Under the pieces are notes generated by a model. That model was given only the letters and a program-made list of their open reading frames with translations. It was not told the origin of the DNA and ran no database searches. The position numbers and the translations under genes were made by a program. A stretch of DNA of 64,000 nt from Spongospora subterranea f. sp. subterranea (lineage: Eukaryota; Endomyxa: Phytomyxea; Phytomyxea; Plasmodiophorida). Shown piece by piece: positions 10,136-22,300 of this stretch (its first letter is position 1; every line of letters starts with the position of its first letter). The stretch lies in contig JAUGWO010000086.1 in the NCBI GenBank assembly GCA_049724395.1, forward strand, positions 1-64,000. The letters are read 5' to 3'.

Positions 10136-10194
10136 TCAAGTGACTTCGCCCAGTGTTGGATCAATTTGGATCCACATTGAGTCTATAGTCGTGG

Positions 10195-10310
10195 CGGCAC
10201 CCACACGGCAGTGGTGATGTGTACAGTGTATCCCTCACATGGCAGTGGGGACGTGTACAGTGTACATTGTGGCCCCCACATGGCAGTGGTGATGTGATGA
10301 GTACAGTGTA
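10195..10310 (+). repeat. Three imperfect tandem repeats of about 34-47 bp
   Basis: Each unit contains CACATGGCAGTGGTGATGTG (or a near variant) followed by ACAGTGTA. The array sits immediately upstream of RAD52 and could overlap its promoter. No known regulatory motif is claimed. Confidence 0.65.
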
Positions 10311-10327
10311 GGGTTCCTCATGTTAAC

Positions 10328-11926
10328 ATGAACTGGTATTTATTCCGTGTTATTATTCAAACCATAAATGATATATTGATGAATATTGATGGGACTCGAT
10401 TCTCGTACAGTGATGACGAGAAAAGACGGATCACCGAGAGGCTTAACAAACGCCCAAGTCATACGATGATGTCCTATAAACCAACAGGCGGGTCAAATGG
10501 TGAGTCTTCTTGTTGGAGCATACATCATTGGTTGTTGTTTTGATATGTTCGTGTTCCTTTGAGTCCAATTTTTATGGTGATTTATAGGACCAGGTCACGC
10601 TTATTTAGCTGGTCAAGTTGTGTTTGAGCTTGCCAATTCTATTTTTGGTTTTAACGGTTGGAGCTCTTCCATCATTAAACATGAGGTCGATTTTGTATGT
10701 GAATAACTGGTTAAACAGAAAACAGACGCACATTGAAGTTATATGACAGGAAAAAAGTGAAGGCAATCGGTGGTCAATTGGAATATCATGTTTGGCCAAG
10801 ATAACCCTTAAAGATGGAACCTCTCATGAGGAAAGTACGTTGATCGGTGTCTTTACAAAAACCGTTTTTAACCGTTGCCGATAGTCGGATACGGATCAGT
10901 TGAAAATTTTCCCGGAAGGGCAGAAGCTATGAAAAAATGCCTCAAGGAAGCGGCAACTGATGGGAAAAAACGAGCTTTGCGTCTTCTTGGGAATGCGCTT
11001 GGTCTTTGCTTATGTATTATGATTGTGTATTTTTCAACGGGTCACTACTAATATTTTAATATTTTTATAAGCCGATAAGAAGTTTCTTGTCGCTTTGCGA
11101 AACGGAAAAGGTGATTCGTACAAGGGTATCCCATTGGCAGGAATAGGGTTGAATTGCGACAATGGCGCTGCAAATGGCGAAGCTGTCACCAATGGCGCCG
11201 ATTCGGTAAACGCGTTTGAATAATCATACCACCCAGTTCAACTGTCACGCTAGAAATCTCTCCCATTGTCTGGTAAAATCCCCAATCCAAACCAGCTGGG
11301 ACGTGTAAGTTCGAACACCGACAGTGTGAGCAACCAAGCAAAGAACATCACGACTAAGCGTCCATATGAAGCACCCGAACTGCCTCAGCCACCATCGGTT
11401 CTATTTTTTTTACCAAATCGTCATCTGTACTTTTTAACAAATGCCAACAGGAATTGCCGCCTAAAATTGCACGTGTCAGTCCGGTTTATACAACAAGGGT
11501 AGGGTATTTGATGTTTCAATTTCTTTGTTTCGTGCTAATTTCTCATCAGGATCCAGTTCCACCCGTTGATAATGGATCAGACGCAATGGTTCGGCAGCTC
11601 TACGTTGTAGTTTGGAGTTGATCATTGACTTGGACATGAATCTAGGCCCATCATTCCGCAATTCGGTGTCAAAATCAAGATCGTGTGGGCACTCATTTGA
11701 ACGCTTCTATCCCTTCTAACATGCCTTCTGCTGCCAACAACGCCAATAGTGTGCATGATAAAGATCAAAATCATCCTCGACCTGGCAATTTTTTCCCTGA
11801 ACTAGGCGATCTCAGGTAGGCTTTTCTCTCCAACATTGAGCGACATGTTGACTTGTGATTCGCTTGTATAGCGCTGAAGATTTCGCCGCTATTGACGTTA
11901 TATCTACACGTCATAGGTCCGTATGA
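10328..11926 (+). CDS. RAD52: DNA repair and recombination protein RAD52
   Basis: RAD52 anneals complementary single strands and mediates loading of the RAD51 recombinase in the nucleus. Ten exons give an uninterrupted 365-residue protein: 10328-10499, 10588-10694, 10750-10834, 10885-11013, 11072-11205, 11254-11397, 11451-11498, 11550-11603, 11646-11815 and 11872-11926. The N-terminal annealing domain is clear: FSYSDDEKRRITERLNKRP, GQVVFELANSIFGFNGWSS, KITLKDGTSHEEIGYGSVE and KKRALRLLGNALGLCLSDK. The C-terminal half is low-complexity and proline/asparagine-rich, as in other RAD52 proteins whose RAD51/RPA-binding part is poorly conserved. Translation may start instead at a second ATG at 10379. 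The protein is shorter than yeast or human RAD52, mainly in the tail. Confidence 0.92.
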
Positions 11927-13362
11927 CCATTTGAATCATTAACTATATTTATTATAAAATCTTTTATATCTTGAGCTTACAGTGAACAATTGATTCACCT
12001 AAATATGCACGCGACTCAACTGTCTGCTTGTGCCTCAAGATCGATTCACAATCGTTTTCTGATCTTATCAGCTAATTTGTCATGCCATCCAGTTCTAAAT
12101 GCCAGAGGGTCAAGCCTCATGCGCCACATCCTCAGCGACTTCATGATCCAGATTTGAACCAGAAGCTGTCATTACATGAGGAACAGGTTCAGCACCAAAA
12201 GCATGATCATTATTTTCCGGTTAACAGACCTCATGAACAGCCCAGAGGAGGAAAAGGGATTCATCAAAGCCCGAGAAGAGAGGCCAAATAACCTCGTTGC
12301 AATACCGGATGTCATGGTTGTACATTGCAAGGAAACAACCTCTCGCATCGCATCCGTTTTTAATTTGCATTTCTCTAAATACACGAATATCGTTCCATGT
12401 CTCTGAAACCTACCAGATTCACAAACAGGTTATATCAAGTGCCATTAAGGGTTCTAGTGACGAAGAATGGCGAATGCTTTCTAGAACTTGAGAACTATTT
12501 CTAGAGTTCAAGAAAAGAGGATACGCCATATAGTTCAGGATAACTCGGGGTCTGGGCCGTCCAATGATGCTGAGGACACTTTCTTCCTTCATTAGTTTAT
12601 TCAATCCGTTGATCACAGTGCGTCTTAGAAGAGTTTAGGCTCATATATATTTGTTCATCATCCATTCACCTCATTGCATGCTCCCATGAAAACAGATCCT
12701 CAGTATGGCTTTCCTGCTATGCACGAAGGGCTTGTTTTAGGTTTAAACGCTCTGCAAACCGTTTATCAAATCTGGAGCGAAATGGAACAACCTTTTTGAA
12801 CAGGTAAACACAGAAGTATAATGTCGCTTTCCAGGCTATTACAATAGGTACAGTATGAAGGTTGGAAATGTTGATAGCAACTACAGGTCGCGGCGATGGC
12901 ATCGGTTTGGAATGCTGCGAAGTTCGTCAACTGATTCATTGGAAGAGTACTTTTCCCTCCAACATGAGGCTCCTCGTCCTACTCATAAAACTGGACGCAC
13001 TACCTTTGTTTAAAGAGAAAACTTCCTCATCGCTATGACCCTCTGAATCCACGATATTGCTGACGACGCGGATCCATTGCCTTTTCTGTATGCCAGCCTG
13101 GTTTGGTATCAGGGCGCCTTTCCCTGAAAGCGTGACCGTGATTCCGTCCGTCAGTTCCTCTGTTGTTATCGATGCAGAGAGCACAGAAATGCATATTTCA
13201 ACCAAGATCGCCCTATGGACAGGCACTTGAGCTCTTCCAAAACTTATTGTCGACAAACCTTATCCGTTATGACGGAACAGCAACGAGCAGGACCGTGTTC
13301 CCGATAACTGATACGCTGTTGGGGTGTATCCCAAGCGCATTTGGAGTATAACTGTTTTGATT
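11927..13362. other. Unresolved stretch, probably at least one small gene
   Basis: Several coding-looking pieces lie here without a consistent model. On plus: SPEEEKGFIKAREERPNNLV (about 12245), VQEKRIRHIVQDNSGSGPSN (about 12515), DPQYGFPAMHEGLVLGLNAL (about 12698) and SSSTDSLEEYFSLQHEAPRP near 12915 ending in TAA at 13013. On minus: 12936-13256 is open for 106 codons (LTDGITVTLSGKGALIPN). The plus-strand pieces might be exons of one gene downstream of RAD52; the minus frame would then be a shadow. No domain is recognised. Confidence 0.3.
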
Positions 13363-16300
13363 TTATTGGTCAAGTTGAAGTATTAAGGCGACACCTCGCT
13401 TGACCCAATGATCTTCGGGTAGACGAGATGGAAGGTTGATCGTAAGGACATAATTGGTGCTGTGTCCAGTGGTGGATAATGTTCCAGCTCGTTTACTTGT
13501 CTTGTAGACTGGGCATTGATATGCGTTGTGGAGAACTGGAGCATCAGCGGTGATACCTGGTTTGAGCCAAATCACTGGCATTGGGGACAATAGAGTCTTC
13601 GGTGAGGATTCCGCTGCGAAAACAAACTCAGTAAATAAGCTGAAAAAGCACTACGTAAACTGACCTAAACAGTGGTGGTTCGAATCCCATTTCGCCCCTT
13701 CAAGATACATGCCAGATACGTAGCAACCAGACGCTGGGGGATTCAATAATTGCTCCACAGGTTCGCGCATGACTTCAAACGAAAAGCTCAATGTATCGAT
13801 TGGGATTTGATGAGCACCGAGCATAATTCTGTAATCACGTCAGAAGAGTTCGATGGCAACGGCAAAAAGGTATTGATTTACCTGAATTGCACCTGTCAGG
13901 AAACTCTGAGTAAAAAAGAATCCGGAAATCCAAAATACTGGCGGTGGGCCATTATCAACCTATTGTAGTAGAGTTGACGTCTGAAAAGATGGAATGAGAA
14001 CAACAATCCATACCCATCTCTGAAAGAACGCCAGACGGTTAGCGAGATCAGCAACCCAAGGCCTCAGCGGTTTCAATGATGGATAGCTATGCGAAGACCA
14101 TAAGGTTGGAACCCTGCCATCGAACATGTCGTTTCCCAGAGATTCCAACTCTGGCGACATTACCTGTTTCACGAAAAGACTGAGACTCTATCAAATGCAA
14201 TACAATATCAACACTACGATTTGTCCGGATAAGGCTTGAGCAAGATTGGATAGTGTTGATTTGACTTGCTTGATTAATCTGTTATATCGCTTAAGTTCTT
14301 GCACCAAAACAGTATTTAAGCTCTGAGCATAATCTACAGGATATCGCCCAGAGATATTTTCGATATCAAACAACTTCGGGAACATATTCTGTCATCACAT
14401 TGGTTGTTGTTAACGAGTTTACAATCAGAGCTTTGGAATCATCAGTATCACCAACCTCAACATCGGCAATCGATCGAACGATCGTGTCCTCCCGTAAAGT
14501 GCTGGATGTAGAACTGGATCGCGGCATCTGCTTCAAAGCCGAAGCCAATAAGTCATTACTCTCTTTGATTGCTGAGCTGATATCAGCGTTCTCATGAAGC
14601 CCGAATACTTCCGGATCATCGTTCAATGGAAATTTTTTGATGTGGGCCACAACTGATTCAAGATTCCCATCCTGATTGAACGTTCCCAATCACCGATCGA
14701 ATATCATTAATGTCTATCGAATATTACTGTTGGCGTCTTGTAAACCCCCGAGGGCGACAAAGAATACGGGTTAACAGTAATAATTTTGTCACAGTAAAAT
14801 TCTTTCAGGATGTGATGCATTGTGCGGCGATCGTTCTCGTCAGTCACCCGTCCACCATAATTTAATTCTCCCGTTATGTATCGAAGCGCCTAAGGTTTCG
14901 TCTTCAGTAATGGGCGGTTGCCTCATAAGTTGGAGAACGTACCGGTAACGGTGGAACTTCGGTTGCCTCAAGAAACTGTTGCAGCTGACGAACGCTGATA
15001 GTCAAATCACTATTGTTGAATTCGTAAAATATGTTCCATCCAAGAGGCCCGAATTTGCGGCGCTCCTACAAATTAGCAATCAAAATCTGTTCTCAGATGA
15101 ACAGTTTGTTCTGACCTGCACCACGCCGTGGAAAAAGCATAAACCGAATAATAATCGCTTGAACGATTTGTTTTTTCCACTCTCCTGATACCAAGTGGGG
15201 TCGAACCCAGAATATGAGCGAAGAATGTTAGCCCGAAGCCCACGAGGAGGCTCATTAGTCATTTTAACTCCATTTTGCAAAATTGACACAGGAAATCTAC
15301 AGTAAATCAATGTACCATAGACTTTGCAAACTTGAACAGAATTTCGTACCGATCACTAGGTTTTGAGGTGAGCCATAACCGGAAATCAGGATGTGCTGTT
15401 TCTGGGTTGATGTCTTGAACAATCTTTTCCAAAGTATTCATCCACGACACAGCAAGATGGCAATTTTGTAATAACACCCATGTGCCTGAATCATTAGTCA
15501 ACTGATATTTTGTAGTGAAAACTTGACGAATTTGTGCCTTTATCGATAGCCGATGCGATGGCGGTCTCAGCAATAGCACCTTGACCTTGACCTAACGATA
15601 TACTGGACAGTTTATCAGCGGACCCATATCCGCGAATTTCAGCGAACTTATACAACCTGAAATACGGGGGTCAACTGCTAAGAATAACAAAAAAGTTGTG
15701 AATGGAGTACTCAGCGACAGGATCAGCTCCTAGAGATAATATGAATATCAGAGGTGACGTGTTGGATGTATCGGCAAATCCTTCTGCCAAGTCGAAAATC
15801 GGCGGTTCCATGAACTTTTTGCCCATTACCAGACCGACGAAAGATTGTATTCCTGAACAAGATCCAGGTTAGGCCGTATAAATTTGTTGTCGCCACCATT
15901 AATCCAACCTGATGTCAGTTTGTCCAGGCGAATACATCGGACGATACACAGCCTTTGTAACGGATTTAACTTGGCCTGAATTTATCAGCTATTCAAAACC
16001 ATAAACAAACAGTGACCAAGATGCATACCTGAAATGGTTCTGGGAATGGCTCATTGAATGGATCTGAGCAGTCGTACACCCGTTTCCAGTGTTTGATGAA
16101 GCGAGAGAATGTTGCGTCTAGCCCTTGGAAAGCAGGTATCTGTGATAGGGTCTGAAGAGTATTTGCATGTCAGTATGCATTGACAGCACGTGACGTAGTG
16201 AATTGCCTGAAGTAAGGGCCAGATTTCACCAATAATCCATTCAGGAGCAGGATTCTCGATATAATTTCCTGGACTCGGAGCTTTTCCCCCTGAAGAAACA

Positions 16301-19300
16301 AACAAATTGGGTTCGTTGCGATGATGTAAGAAATCACATACCTCCAGTTAAAAGGAAGCGAAAAGTGTCAGAATCCAGTTCGCTTTTCCCTTGTAGAATC
16401 TTCAAACATAGAAGAAACGAAAACAACAATTTATCGTCTTCAAATAACGATCGGCATACGTTGCGATATAACGCCAATAGAAACTGATCGCGAATATTAA
16501 TGGTTCGCTGAAGGCGAGCCGGAGCCTAAGTGCCGTCAGATGACAAAAAATGACGTAATGACAAAGATCAAACCTTGGGGGCAGCATCCATCGCTCGTAT
16601 ATATAACGACAGGAACCAATCCAATGAATATTGATACATAGGATCAATACACGATAAGTCGGAAACGCAGAAGAAAAGGTTGGCAGCTTGAACAGCTAGA
16701 ACCTGATATTCTGCTCTGATTTTGTTAATACGAGTTTCGGTGACAACACCCTCGGCCACACGCTTCTCAATCAATTTTGATGCCTCATTACTCTGATGTA
16801 ATGATGTTATCCTTCAACAAAGCGTCAAAACGAGCTCATATTCAAACCTTGCCTAGAGCAGCGATCAACTCTTCATTGTCCAGTATGTTTCCTTGAGCTG
16901 AGCTCAGTCTTTGAAGGATTTCGTCCTCAATTTTAGATAGCTGGCGCTGATATTCCGAGCTGCTGACGATCAGTTCCATACGTTCCTGTTCGAGCTTGGG
17001 TTCATCTCGAGAGACGACCTAGACACAATCAGTGACGTCACTTTACTAAATTATGATTCGCTTACGAGCCCTAACATCTGATCCTCAAGACCCTCAGGTG
17101 TTATCATGAAATTTACCAGTACTACTTTTGTTGATATCTAAAATAAACGATAAGGCTCTTGGTTACCATTCCAACCAAAACCTAATGACAGCAGAGTACC
17201 TGAGGTGTATAATGGGGATTCACTAATTTCGTTGTCATGTACAGGGTAAAATTAGGATCGAAATCGACAGCATTTTCGCCAAGTTTTATCATCAGTCTCC
17301 CTGAAATACATCATCAATCCAGGTTTGCCGCTATTCCCCAGTACCAGCCAATACCTCCAGAGGTATATGATTGTTTTGTCAGGATCGGGTCAAGCATTGG
17401 ATCCAACGATTCACCAATACCTTCAAGTAATAGCGGCGTTCCAAACTGGTTGTATATGAACAAGTTCATTATGAAGAAACTGTTTCCGGATTCAAACAAT
17501 TACTTGTAGACAATTTTCAAGAGCTCGTGCGAAACCGGTCCCGCCATTTTTTACAATTTTCATGGCTCTTGACTTCTCACGAATGCTTATCCAACGATGT
17601 GCTTGAGCCTAAACGAGCGATTTGTTAGATTCAGTGAATACAACGGTAAATTCCTTTATGAAGGAACCTGCGGATCAATCATTAATGGATATAGAACCGA
17701 CAGCTTCATGATAACGGCGTTATCAATCGAAAACTGATCTTTTGGCAGCTTTTGAATAATCCAGGAACGGATTTCGACTGGGTCACCCATGACACTACCC
17801 AAGGTGAAGGTCTGAAAAAACACGCGAGTTTGAACTGTGAACATATATTTGTGTGCGAGAATCACCTCAGACACAGCTATATTCTGAGCTTGCAAACTCG
17901 ATTTCCATTGCTGGATGATTCGATCACGAAATGAACTGGTGAATCCTCCCAAGTAAGCAATCACCCCGGACGAGACCACGATATTCCCGATAACGTTGTC
18001 ATAATCTTGCGATAATTCCTGTTAATATTGATGAGAAGCCATTTCGAGTCGAGGAAAACGACAGACAGTGGAGCGTTGTGTCCACCGATCTTTTTCTCCG
18101 CCCAAACCGCCAATTAACCGTTCAGCTCGCTCCAGTCGCCTAAAAAATATTTATTATTTTCCTGAGATATCAATGTCCTCTGTATTATCATACTTGCTAC
18201 AATCCTGAACATCATCTTTTCAAGTTTTTGTTTCCTACCACGCACGATTAGAAAAGAGATGACATGTGCTGATTCCAGAAACTGTTTCAGATTCTGTTGA
18301 TGCAACGTACCTAGCGTCGGCAACCTCGAACTGAGACTTGAGATCCCTCAAAAGCTGCTGTACTGTTTCGAACTGGTATATTTTAGCTGCTAATTGTTTT
18401 TTGGCCTCCGCTAATATGGCTTCTGCATTGGCCAAAGCCTCCTGTTTAACAGCCACTGTTCATGAGCGTCTCAACAGAAGTCTAAATGCGATATATTACC
18501 TTCATAGGTCCTACTTCCTTCGCAACCTCATTGTACGTGTACAAGGCTCGAACCCATTTACAAAGCCCTTGTGCAGCCACAGAAGCCTTCTTGACTTTTT
18601 CGGGAATGAATTCTGAACAACTGAGGTGAGAATTTCCTGTAATTTGAACAAATTACTGAAATACTACCTGCATTCTCAATATATGGCTTAAGCGCATCAA
18701 TAATCTTTGGTGATATATTGTCCTTATCATACATCTGTAATGTCGTCAGGAATTTTGGGTCCCCGAGAAAACGATTTCTTAGCCGTCTCCCAATAATCTG
18801 CCGTCTTTTGACCAGCCGCCCCAACACGTATTGGCTCAACATCCAACATGATGCAGACTGTAATTTTCGAGGTAGCTCCTCAATGATAGAACAATCACCC
18901 CATAGCGTAACATACTGGTTTCCATGGTCAAAACTACAGCTGTTGGAGGCGTCTTCATCGCTTTTACTTCCACAATATCGTTCTTCTTTAGCACCTTCAA
19001 CGCTTTCATTGCGCTTTCATAAGCAGGAAGAGCTGCATCCAGTTTAATCTGTTATCAATTTTTAAGATTGGATATGGATCTAGAACTGCTTGGCCGACAT
19101 ACCTGACATTCATCCTTGATTTTTTGCGCTTCTGCAGCTTGATCATTACATAGTTTAGATTCATATTCCACGATCTACAGGGACAGATATGGTCAATATT
19201 CATGACGCTGACAACTGATCATTGAACACCTTTGATTGAGCGTCAGCCTCTGTTGTTCGTATTTGTATTGTGACTAATAACTCCTCGGTTTGGGCAGAGC

Positions 19301-22300
19301 TTTCAATCAGTTGAGGTCGTAATAGCTCCAGCTGCTCCTGCATCCCTTTCACCTGTATCGATGTTTCTGCAAGCTTTGACAATCCATTTACATATCGATC
19401 TCGAGCGTAGCCGATTTCCCTAAATTAATCAGTCATTGGTCAATATATCGAAAGCAATTACAGCTTTGATCGTACTTTCTTTTCAACTCGAAAACGTTGG
19501 CAAATGTTTTTAAAAGCGATAGATACGAAGTGGCTGTGACATAATTATGCCGGTTCAAAGCTGCCTTATATTCTGAGCTTAGTGCGATCGCCGTTTCTTG
19601 CATTGATACACAAACGTTGATGACACGTTCGTCAACGTCGACGTTTGCCATAAATCGATCAGCGACCGACCTGTTTTTATCGTAAGATCAATTACAGTAT
19701 CTGGCAAAATGTCGCGAGACCGTACCGCAGCGCATCGACAGGCCAACGATGGAACCAGTCAATGGTGCAACAATTGACAAGAGAGGGAAACTGACGAAGC
19801 CGCTCTCGAAATGAATCTCCGATAGGAGATAAACACAGCACGATATGGATATTTTGGCGACATCTCTGCACAAAGAAGGTATACAAGGCAGCAGATGAGT
19901 CTCCTCGGCCAGCAGCTATATCAAAGTCACAACAATCAAACAACCGTTCTGTTCGACGCTGTACGACAGACAATACCACGGGCAGCTGCACCAATATTCT
20001 CCCAAATCGCGGACAGTTCTTCTGTCAGGAATAGGTTAGGAACCTAAGCAACCACTTGGCTCAATCCAAAGATGGTGAGCGCTGTTGAAGGATAACCGAA
20101 CCTCGCCGTTGTTAAGGATATTATTAACATCCTCAAGAAACGACTCGTCTTTTATAGCTCCATCACTAAGCATAAAGACTTGTTGTACATCGTCAACACC
20201 AGCCGATATCAGCGTTTTCTTTAAGTCATCGTGCCATTCTGTTTGTCCATAATTATTGGTGGCTTCGATCGATGTAAGGCTATATTCGGAGGCAAATGCC
20301 TATGGAGATTGATTCAATGACAGGTTGCAAACTCGACAACCGTGATTACCGCCAGGCGTGTCAAACTTTGGCGTCCTAGCCCTGCTACCCCGACAAGCAG
20401 GGCATTGCCGAATGGATGAACGAATGATGCGAACCAGTCTAGCAACATGCTCAATGGCAGACTGAAATAAAACCAAATTCATCTGAGAGGAATGGACAGC
20501 GTTATAATCATCCAGCAGATCGGTGACGCGACGACGCAATGAGTCCATATCAACGACTTCAAGATATGCTCTGTCCGATGCAAGGAAATCACAATATATT
20601 AGACGGCGATCAGCATCACCTATAAAAACAACGATCAAACACGGTTCGAAGAAAGAGAACTCTTCACACACCAGAGAGTATTTCTCGTTCATAATCCATA
20701 TTGAGAGTGGTTTTGACTTGCTTTATCAGCACATTATGGAACCATTTTTCATCAGTACTGTCAATGAGTCGATCGCTGAACACACGATAACACTCATGAG
20801 ACCACAGTCGAACCAAGTCTGTCCCAGACGAGATATTGCTCTTCTTTCCACTTACAACTCCCTAGAAACAATTGATCAGCGTTGACAACAACACATTTCA
20901 AACAGAGGCCAACCTGAAACACTTTTGATAGATCACGAAGATTAAAGGTGTAATGCGCTTTTGCTGGAGTAGGGCGTAATTCAGATGCAATCGTGTCGTA
21001 TAAAGAGACAGTAGCAGAGACAATTTTTGCTTGAACAGATAGTAGATCTGAACCGGATCCTAAGACACAGTTTTGATTTGGGAGTCAACGCGCATCCTGA
21101 AAGATCATGTATAACGACAACCATTGGGAAAAGAGTTGATCCACCGTTTCATGATCGTTGAAAAAATTCTCTGTAATGAGTCGTTATCAAATGGAACTAC
21201 AGAAAGAGACACGAAATGTCGCAGAAATCGAGAGCTAACAGCGTTTCTACCACCGCCTATGCCACCCAACTTTCAGAAAACAAATTCAGAGGTTTAGATT
21301 ACGATCATAGACCTGGGACGCCCAAAGCCGATACGAAGCCAATATCAACCAGGGATCTAAACTCATTATCGGTATACCAGCCACCATGATCCATCCATTG
21401 ACGAAGAAGCTCAATTGGGGGCTGCGAACCATACTAGGAATGTCGCATTAGGTATGCTCAAATTTAGTTTCGATTTTTTCTTACCTGATCCTTATTTGGC
21501 ATACTTAAGTCGTCGACGAAAATTATTAGATGCTTGTTTAATGGTGGGCTGAACACACCCTTTCGGCGACGGTCGGTTTTCGAATCAATGATTTCTGATT
21601 TTGAATGTTGAATCAATAACCGGTGCTTACTCGATAGCAAAAAATCTCACGTTGCGTTTGCGATGCAGATGATCTGGCAGAGAAAGTTATGTTGACTGGA
21701 ATGAAAATCCCTGGGTCGACCCCTTTATTCATAACCAGATTGATGCACATGGATTTTCCCGTTCCTGTACTTCCAACCCATAGAGCATGGCGCTTATTCT
21801 GAACTAGCATCGAGAGGATCGACGAATTGCGTGTCTGATGCAAACGATTAAAACAATAGTGGTGAAAAGGAAGTTCTCATGGCACTTACAGTATCCAGAG
21901 TCGGTATGATAATATCTTGAAAGGCGACATGTGGTGGAATGTCAGGGACTACACCCCCATCTAGCCAATGCTTCCATCCACCAGTGATTGAGTCGAATGT
22001 ATAGTCATATACCGAACCTCGCGAAGGGAAATTCATTCGTAACGATATTCCTGACCCAAAAAAGTTTCGAATTCTCCAGTTGCGAACCATCAAGTCATAT
22101 CTACCCTCAAAGGTTTTGTCTAACGATGGCGTGTCGGCCTTCGTTGCTTTTCCATCAAACACAGTACGTGCAAATTTATCGAACATAGCGCGACCTTCAA
22201 CAGTAGTGTTGGCGCCGATCGTCCATCTGGAATCACATCAACAAGGTGTGTGGGTATGGCGAGCTGCTTGTTTCTACATGACAGAAAATGCGAATATGCA

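Noticed and set aside
13670-13700. GGTTCGAATCCC, which looks like a tRNA T-arm
   Set aside because: No acceptor, D or anticodon stem can be built around it, and it lies inside the 3' exons of the dynein gene.
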